Below, in pieces: positions 6,360 through 9,725 of a stretch of 9,725 bases of DNA (its first letter is position 1; each line of letters opens with the position of its first letter). The notes beneath the pieces were generated by a model. That model was given only the letters and a program-made list of their open reading frames with translations. It did no database searches and was not told where the DNA came from. The position numbers and the translations under genes were made by a program. Source of the DNA: UBA6197 sp047638075 (GTDB lineage Bacteria; Pseudomonadota; Alphaproteobacteria; Rhodobacterales; Rhodobacteraceae); NCBI RefSeq assembly GCF_047638075.1, contig NZ_JBLJBV010000049.1, positions 1-9,725 on the forward strand, in the 5' to 3' direction.

Positions 6360-7232
6360 ATGAGCAAAAAACCTGTGAAAGCGACGAAAAAAGAGGTCGA
6401 GACCACGGGCCATTCGTGGGACGGGATCCAGGAGTTCAACAACCCCCTGCCGCGTTGGTGGTTGTGGAGCTTTTATGCCTGTGTTGCGTGGGGGGTGGTC
6501 TATTCCATCGCCTATCCGGCCTGGCCGCTGATCAATGGGGCCACGCCCGGTCTTTTGGGGGCGTCGACGCGTGCGGATGTTGCGGTTGAGATGCAGCGCT
6601 ACTCGGATGCGAACGGCCCGATCGAGGCAAAGCTGGTGGCAACGGATCTTACCGCGATAAGCGCTGACCCCGAACTTGCCAGCTATTCGGCCAATGCCGG
6701 CAAAGCGGTGTTCAACACCTGGTGCGCGCAGTGCCATGGGTCGGGGGCGGCCGGGGCCAAGGGCTATCCCAACCTTCTGGATAACGACTGGCTGTGGGGC
6801 GGTGACATCGAAGCGATCCACACCACGATCACCCACGGTATCCGCAACACCGATGATGATGAGGCGCGCTATTCCCAGATGCCCGCCTTTGGCAAGGACG
6901 AGCTGTTGGAACCCGATCAGATTGCGCAAGTAGTGCAATATATCCGCCAGATTTCGGGGCAGGATGCCGACGCGGCTCTGGCCACCGAAGGCGCCATCGT
7001 GTTTGAGGAAAACTGTGCGTCGTGCCATTCGGAAGACGGCACCGGTGACCGCGCCCAAGGCGCGCCGAACCTGACGGATGCGATCTGGCTTTACGGTGGT
7101 GACGTGGCGACACTTACCGAAACCGTCACCAATGCCCGTTTTGGCGTCATGCCGAACTGGAGCCCGCGCCTCTCGGAGGCGGATATCCGTGCCGTGGCGA
7201 CCTATGTCCACGGTCTGGGCGGCGGCGAATAA
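6360..7232 (+). CDS. ccoP: cbb3-type cytochrome c oxidase subunit III, di-haem c (CcoP)
   Basis: This 290-residue subunit accepts electrons from soluble or membrane cytochrome c and passes them to CcoO. An N-terminal segment with HSWDGIQEFNNPLPRWW (residues 18-34), the characteristic CcoP/FixP opening, precedes one membrane helix (about 34-54). Two cytochrome c domains follow: CAQCH at 122-126 with Met174 as likely axial ligand, and CASCH at 219-223 with Met264. I chose ATG 6360, which has AAGGAGG 7 bases upstream overlapping the ccoQ stop codon. An in-frame GTG at 6354 is only one base from that ribosome site and is unlikely. It is the last gene of ccoNOQP, followed by a hairpin. Confidence 0.97.
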   Translation: MSKKPVKATKKEVETTGHSWDGIQEFNNPLPRWWLWSFYACVAWGVVYSIAYPAWPLINGATPGLLGASTRADVAVEMQRYSDANGPIEAKLVATDLTAISADPELASYSANAGKAVFNTWCAQCHGSGAAGAKGYPNLLDNDWLWGGDIEAIHTTITHGIRNTDDDEARYSQMPAFGKDELLEPDQIAQVVQYIRQISGQDADAALATEGAIVFEENCASCHSEDGTGDRAQGAPNLTDAIWLYGGDVATLTETVTNARFGVMPNWSPRLSEADIRAVATYVHGLGGGE

Positions 7233-7238
7233 GATTAT

Positions 7239-7260
7239 CCGGGGGGCCATGGTCCCCCGG
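7239..7260 (+). terminator. Hairpin after ccoP
   Basis: CCGGGGG (7239-7245) pairs with CCCCCGG (7254-7260) around GCCATGGT, starting 6 bases after the ccoP stop codon. The stem is very GC-rich but is followed by TCGTACC rather than a T-run. It could be an inefficient or factor-assisted terminator, or a 3' structure protecting the ccoNOQP mRNA. Confidence 0.55.
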
Positions 7261-7495
7261 TCGTACCACCGGTATCCGGTCTTGGGCGCGCAAACGCTGA
7301 CCCGGCGCCTTTTGCAAAGATAAGACGGCGCCGCGGCGACGAGCTTTTCTTCGAAAAGGGCACCAAGGCGTGTATACTCATTTGGCAGGTTCGCCCGATG
7401 GCGGATCAAATCACAGCTGCGGCAGGCTACGCTATTGCCCGATCAGACAGGGTTGAAAACGACGCAAATCTGTTTCGTATCTGCCATATGTCTTT
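7261..7495. other. Gap between ccoP and ccoG: no gene seen, some secondary structure
   Basis: I see no convincing protein gene here; short frames lack ribosome sites and recognisable products. The region holds two copies of GGCGCC (7304-7309 and 7327-7332) that can pair as a 7-bp stem with one flanking base pair around a 17-base loop. A small hairpin CTTTTC/GAAAAG lies at 7344-7358. A TATACT (7373-7378) has TTCGAA 17 bases upstream at 7350-7355 and could be a sigma-70-like promoter on the + strand, starting about 185 bases before ccoG. This is weak evidence for an upstream ccoG promoter or a small RNA. Confidence 0.4.
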
Positions 7496-7509
7496 TTGAC
7501 GCATGTCAA
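7496..7509. promoter_or_regulatory. FNR-like box upstream of ccoG
   Basis: TTGACGCATGTCAA has perfectly symmetric arms TTGAC and GTCAA, one base per arm away from the FNR consensus (8 of 10 positions). The symmetry extends by one base on each side (TTTGAC/GTCAAA). The centre is 69.5 bases upstream of the ccoG GTG. Class II geometry predicts transcription from about 7544, but the -10 region (around 7531-7538) matches poorly. FnrL is the natural candidate; another Crp/Fnr-family protein is possible. Confidence 0.7.
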
Positions 7510-7571
7510 AGCCTTGCGAGACGGACCATATCGACTAAGAACAATTCCAAATTCAGTCAGCGGAGACCCGT

Positions 7572-9017
7572 GTGAGCTTACCCGATGATACCAGCAGCCC
7601 ACTTTATGCCGCCCGCGAGCCGATTTTTCCGCGCCGGGTCAAGGGGCAGTTTCGCAATCTGAAATGGGTTTTGATGGCGGTGATGTTGGGGATCTACTAC
7701 ATTACCCCCTGGATCCGTTGGGATCGTGGGCCAAGCCTGCCGGATCAGGCGGTGCTTCTGGATCTGGCAAACCGCCGCTTCTTTTTCTTCATGATCGAGA
7801 TCTGGCCACATGAGTTTTATTTTGTGGCGGGGCTATTGATCATGGCGGGGCTGGGGCTGTTCTTGTTCACCTCGGCGTTGGGGCGGGTGTGGTGTGGCTA
7901 TGCCTGTCCGCAAACCGTCTGGACCGATCTTTTCATTCTGGTCGAGCGCTGGGTCGAAGGTGACCGGAATAAACGTATTCGCCTGTTTCGGCAGAAATGG
8001 GATTTGCGCAAGGCCCGGCTGCGCCTGACCAAATGGGTGCTGTGGCTGCTGATCGGCGTGGCAACGGGGGGGGCGTGGGTGTTTTATTTCACCGATGCGC
8101 CAACGCTGCTGCGGGATCTGTTTACCGGTAACGCCAGTGCGGTCGCCTATATCACCATTGCGGTTGCCACCTTGACGACGTTTGCCTTTGGCGGCTTTGC
8201 GCGCGAACAGATCTGCATCTATGCCTGCCCCTGGCCGCGGATTCAGGCCGCCATGATGGATGAGGATACGATTACCATCGGCTACCGCGAATGGCGGGGC
8301 GAACCGCGCGCCAAGTTGAATAAGGGCGGTGTGGCCGAAGGGCATGGCGATTGCATCGACTGTATGGCCTGCGTCAACGTCTGCCCGATGGGGATTGATA
8401 TCCGCGACGGGCAGCAGATGGAATGCATCACCTGCGGCCTGTGCATCGACGCCTGCGACGAGGTCATGGACAGGATCGGCCGGCCGCGCGGCCTGATTGA
8501 CTATCTGGCGCTGAAAGACGAGACGGCCGAGCGTGCCGGCACCCCCCCGGTCCGGGTCTGGAAGCACATCTTCCGGCCGCGTACGATTCTTTACTTTACG
8601 CTTTGGGGCAGTATCGGCGTGGCGTTGATCGTGGCGCTGTTCCTGCGCTCGCCAATTGATTTCAACGTGACGCCTGAACGCAATCCGACCTATGTGATGG
8701 AATCCGATGGCGCGATCCGCAACATCTATCAGATCCGCCTGCGCAACAAATCCGCGTCCGATGTGCCGTTCCGCATCACGGTCACGGCCGACGACCCCAG
8801 TGTCAGTGCTTCCCTGATCCTGAACCTGGAAGGGGTCGAGGGGAATATCGTCGATGTGCGCGCCGACCAGACGCTGACGCAACGCCTTTACGTTACCGCA
8901 CCCGCCAAAAGCCAGACTGCACTGGCCGCCCGCACCGGGATCCGTATATGGATAGAAGACACGACCAGCGCTGACCGCGTCAGTGCCGATACGATCTTCA
9001 ACGGAAAGGACAGTTGA
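7572..9017 (+). CDS. ccoG: CcoG (RdxB/FixG), polyferredoxin-like cbb3 oxidase assembly factor
   Basis: This 481-residue membrane iron-sulfur protein aids biogenesis of cbb3 oxidase; CcoG has been reported to reduce Cu(II) for delivery to the oxidase. Hydrophobic helices lie near residues 33-46, 80-102, 153-173, 188-210 and 338-358. CXXXCP motifs occur at Cys108/Cys112 (WCGYACP) and Cys215/Cys219 (CIYACP). A twin [4Fe-4S] ferredoxin module follows with Cys261, 264, 267 and 271 and Cys285, 288, 291 and 295. The C-terminal third is the periplasmic Ig-like domain typical of FixG. The start is GTG at 7572 with GGAGA 5 bases upstream and a family-like N-terminus (PLYAAREPIFPRRVKGQFR). ccoH follows after 2 bases. 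In R. sphaeroides the homologue is called rdxB. Confidence 0.95.
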   Translation: MSLPDDTSSPLYAAREPIFPRRVKGQFRNLKWVLMAVMLGIYYITPWIRWDRGPSLPDQAVLLDLANRRFFFFMIEIWPHEFYFVAGLLIMAGLGLFLFTSALGRVWCGYACPQTVWTDLFILVERWVEGDRNKRIRLFRQKWDLRKARLRLTKWVLWLLIGVATGGAWVFYFTDAPTLLRDLFTGNASAVAYITIAVATLTTFAFGGFAREQICIYACPWPRIQAAMMDEDTITIGYREWRGEPRAKLNKGGVAEGHGDCIDCMACVNVCPMGIDIRDGQQMECITCGLCIDACDEVMDRIGRPRGLIDYLALKDETAERAGTPPVRVWKHIFRPRTILYFTLWGSIGVALIVALFLRSPIDFNVTPERNPTYVMESDGAIRNIYQIRLRNKSASDVPFRITVTADDPSVSASLILNLEGVEGNIVDVRADQTLTQRLYVTAPAKSQTALAARTGIRIWIEDTTSADRVSADTIFNGKDS

Positions 9018-9019
9018 CC

Positions 9020-9475
9020 ATGGCTGCCCCGCTGACCGGCAAAAAGGTTCTGATCATCGTGGTGAGCGCGTTTGCGGTCATCATCGGGGTCAATCTGGTG
9101 ATGGCCTGGCAGGCGATTGCCACGTTCCCCGGTCTTGAGGTCGCCAATTCCTATGTCGCGTCGCAGGACTTTGATGCCGACCGCGCGGCGCAAGAGGCGT
9201 TAGGCTGGCAGATCACCCCCGAATATGGTGACGGCACCATCAGCCTGATCATCCGCGACCGCGCCGGGCTTCCGGCGCCGGTTGATACGCTTGCGGTGGT
9301 GATCGGGCGGCCTACCCATGTGCGCGACGATCAGCGCCCCGCGCTGGTTTATCAACGTGGCATCTATACCGCCCCGGTGACGCTGGCGCCGGGGAACTGG
9401 CTGATCCATATCGACGCCAAGGCCAAAGATGGAACCGCGTTTCGCCAAAGGCTCGATTTCTTTGTAAAGGGTTGA
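9020..9475 (+). CDS. ccoH: CcoH (FixH/RdxH), cbb3 oxidase assembly protein
   Basis: This 151-residue protein has one N-terminal membrane helix (about residues 8-30, VLIIVVSAFAVIIGVNLVMAW) and a periplasmic beta-rich domain. Family hallmarks are ATFPGLEVANSYVASQDFD (about 33-51), GW-I-P, and a C-terminal WLIHIDAKAKDG. FixH/CcoH proteins are needed for stable assembly of cbb3 oxidase, where they contact the complex during maturation. I chose ATG 9020, with AAAGGA 9 bases upstream inside the end of ccoG; the in-frame TTG at 9014 is too close to that site. The 2-base and 3-base gaps to ccoG and ccoI imply one transcript and probably coupled translation. Confidence 0.93.
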   Translation: MAAPLTGKKVLIIVVSAFAVIIGVNLVMAWQAIATFPGLEVANSYVASQDFDADRAAQEALGWQITPEYGDGTISLIIRDRAGLPAPVDTLAVVIGRPTHVRDDQRPALVYQRGIYTAPVTLAPGNWLIHIDAKAKDGTAFRQRLDFFVKG

Positions 9476-9478
9476 GAC

Positions 9479-9725
9479 ATGACCGTTTCGCCTGCGGCAA
9501 CGCCAGTGCGGCCCGCCGCCTCTGCCTGCCCCGCCTGTATTGCCGCCCCCGCAGCCGAACGGCTTGCCGGGTCGGATGCGCTTAAGGACGCGCGGCTGAT
9601 CCTGTCGCTGCCCACCGCGCATTGCGCCGTGTGTATCACGGATGTGGAGCGGGAATTGCAGCGCCATGAGGGGGTGCAGTCTGCCCGCGTGAACCTGACC
9701 CTGAAACGGGTCAGCGTCGAGGCGG
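9479..9725 (+). CDS. ccoI: CcoI (FixI/RdxI), copper-transporting P1B-type ATPase, N-terminal part (3' truncated)
   Basis: Only the first 82 codons lie in the window. ATG 9479 has AAGGG 7 bases upstream, overlapping the end of ccoH. The N-terminus has a cysteine pair CPAC (Cys17, Cys20) in the ACPACIAAPAAE stretch that I recall from CcoI proteins. A heavy-metal-associated domain then begins (RLILSLPTAHCAVCITDVE) with the CXXC metal site at Cys49/Cys52. Full-length CcoI is a P-type ATPase that exports copper across the inner membrane for the CuB site of CcoN. The ATPase core (TGE, CPC, DKTGT) lies outside the window, so identity rests on the N-terminal domain and the ccoGHI order, which are strong together. 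Confidence 0.9.
   Translation, partial: MTVSPAATPVRPAASACPACIAAPAAERLAGSDALKDARLILSLPTAHCAVCITDVERELQRHEGVQSARVNLTLKRVSVEA

Noticed and set aside
6147..7409. 420-codon open frame on the minus strand across ccoQ and ccoP
   Set aside because: It is antisense to two unmistakable cco genes, rich in Arg, His, Gly and Pro as expected for a GC-rich shadow frame, and has no recognisable domain or ribosome site.
7833..8882. 349-codon open frame on the minus strand across ccoG
   Set aside because: It is a shadow of ccoG with low-complexity His/Gln/Arg/Asp composition and no plausible start signal.
1..9725. Mobile elements, CRISPR arrays, tRNA or rRNA genes, toxin-antitoxin or defence genes
   Set aside because: I looked for transposase-like proteins, regularly spaced direct repeats, tRNA-like T-loop sequences and small gene pairs, and saw none. 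The window is compact conserved respiratory DNA.

Overview
The window looks like chromosomal DNA from an alphaproteobacterium of the Rhodobacterales (Rhodobacter/Roseobacter relatives). The evidence is gene order and protein sequence: hemN, fnrL, a universal-stress-protein gene and ccoNOQP-ccoGHI follow one another as I recall them in Rhodobacter sphaeroides. The FnrL and CcoN proteins closely resemble the versions I remember from that group. I cannot name a genus or species.

Layout. (1) 1-344: the 3' end of a glycosyltransferase gene on the + strand, which is the edge of an unrelated neighbourhood. A GC-rich hairpin separates it from the convergent hemN. (2) 406-1761, minus: oxygen-independent coproporphyrinogen III oxidase (HemN). 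(3) 1818-2567, plus: FnrL, an FNR-type [4Fe-4S] oxygen sensor and transcription factor, divergent from hemN with an FNR box between them. (4) 2683-3522, minus: a tandem-domain universal stress protein. (5) 3523-3780: a divergent control region with two perfect FNR boxes. (6) 3781-7232, plus: ccoN-ccoO-ccoQ-ccoP, the four subunits of cbb3-type cytochrome c oxidase. (7) 7233-7571: a 339-base gap with hairpins and a further FNR-like palindrome. (8) 7572 to the right edge, plus: ccoG, ccoH and the start of ccoI, the assembly and copper-supply genes of the same oxidase. A ccoS gene would be expected just beyond the edge.

How the parts work together. The window is a low-oxygen respiration module that carries its own regulator. 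FnrL senses loss of oxygen through its iron-sulfur cluster. Its recognition helix has the E..SR residues that read TTGAT half-sites, and such sites lie in front of hemN/fnrL, usp, ccoN and ccoG. The targets are a high-affinity terminal oxidase, the copper and assembly factors it needs, an oxygen-independent route to the haem it carries, and a stress protein.

I did not find a novel system. The coding content is well-known biology with no broken genes. The parts most worth a second look are in the regulatory DNA: a hemN promoter whose best -10 element overlaps the ribosome binding site, an FNR box abutting the fnrL start codon, a 22-bp perfect palindrome placed as a class II activator site for usp, and a structured ccoP-ccoG gap.
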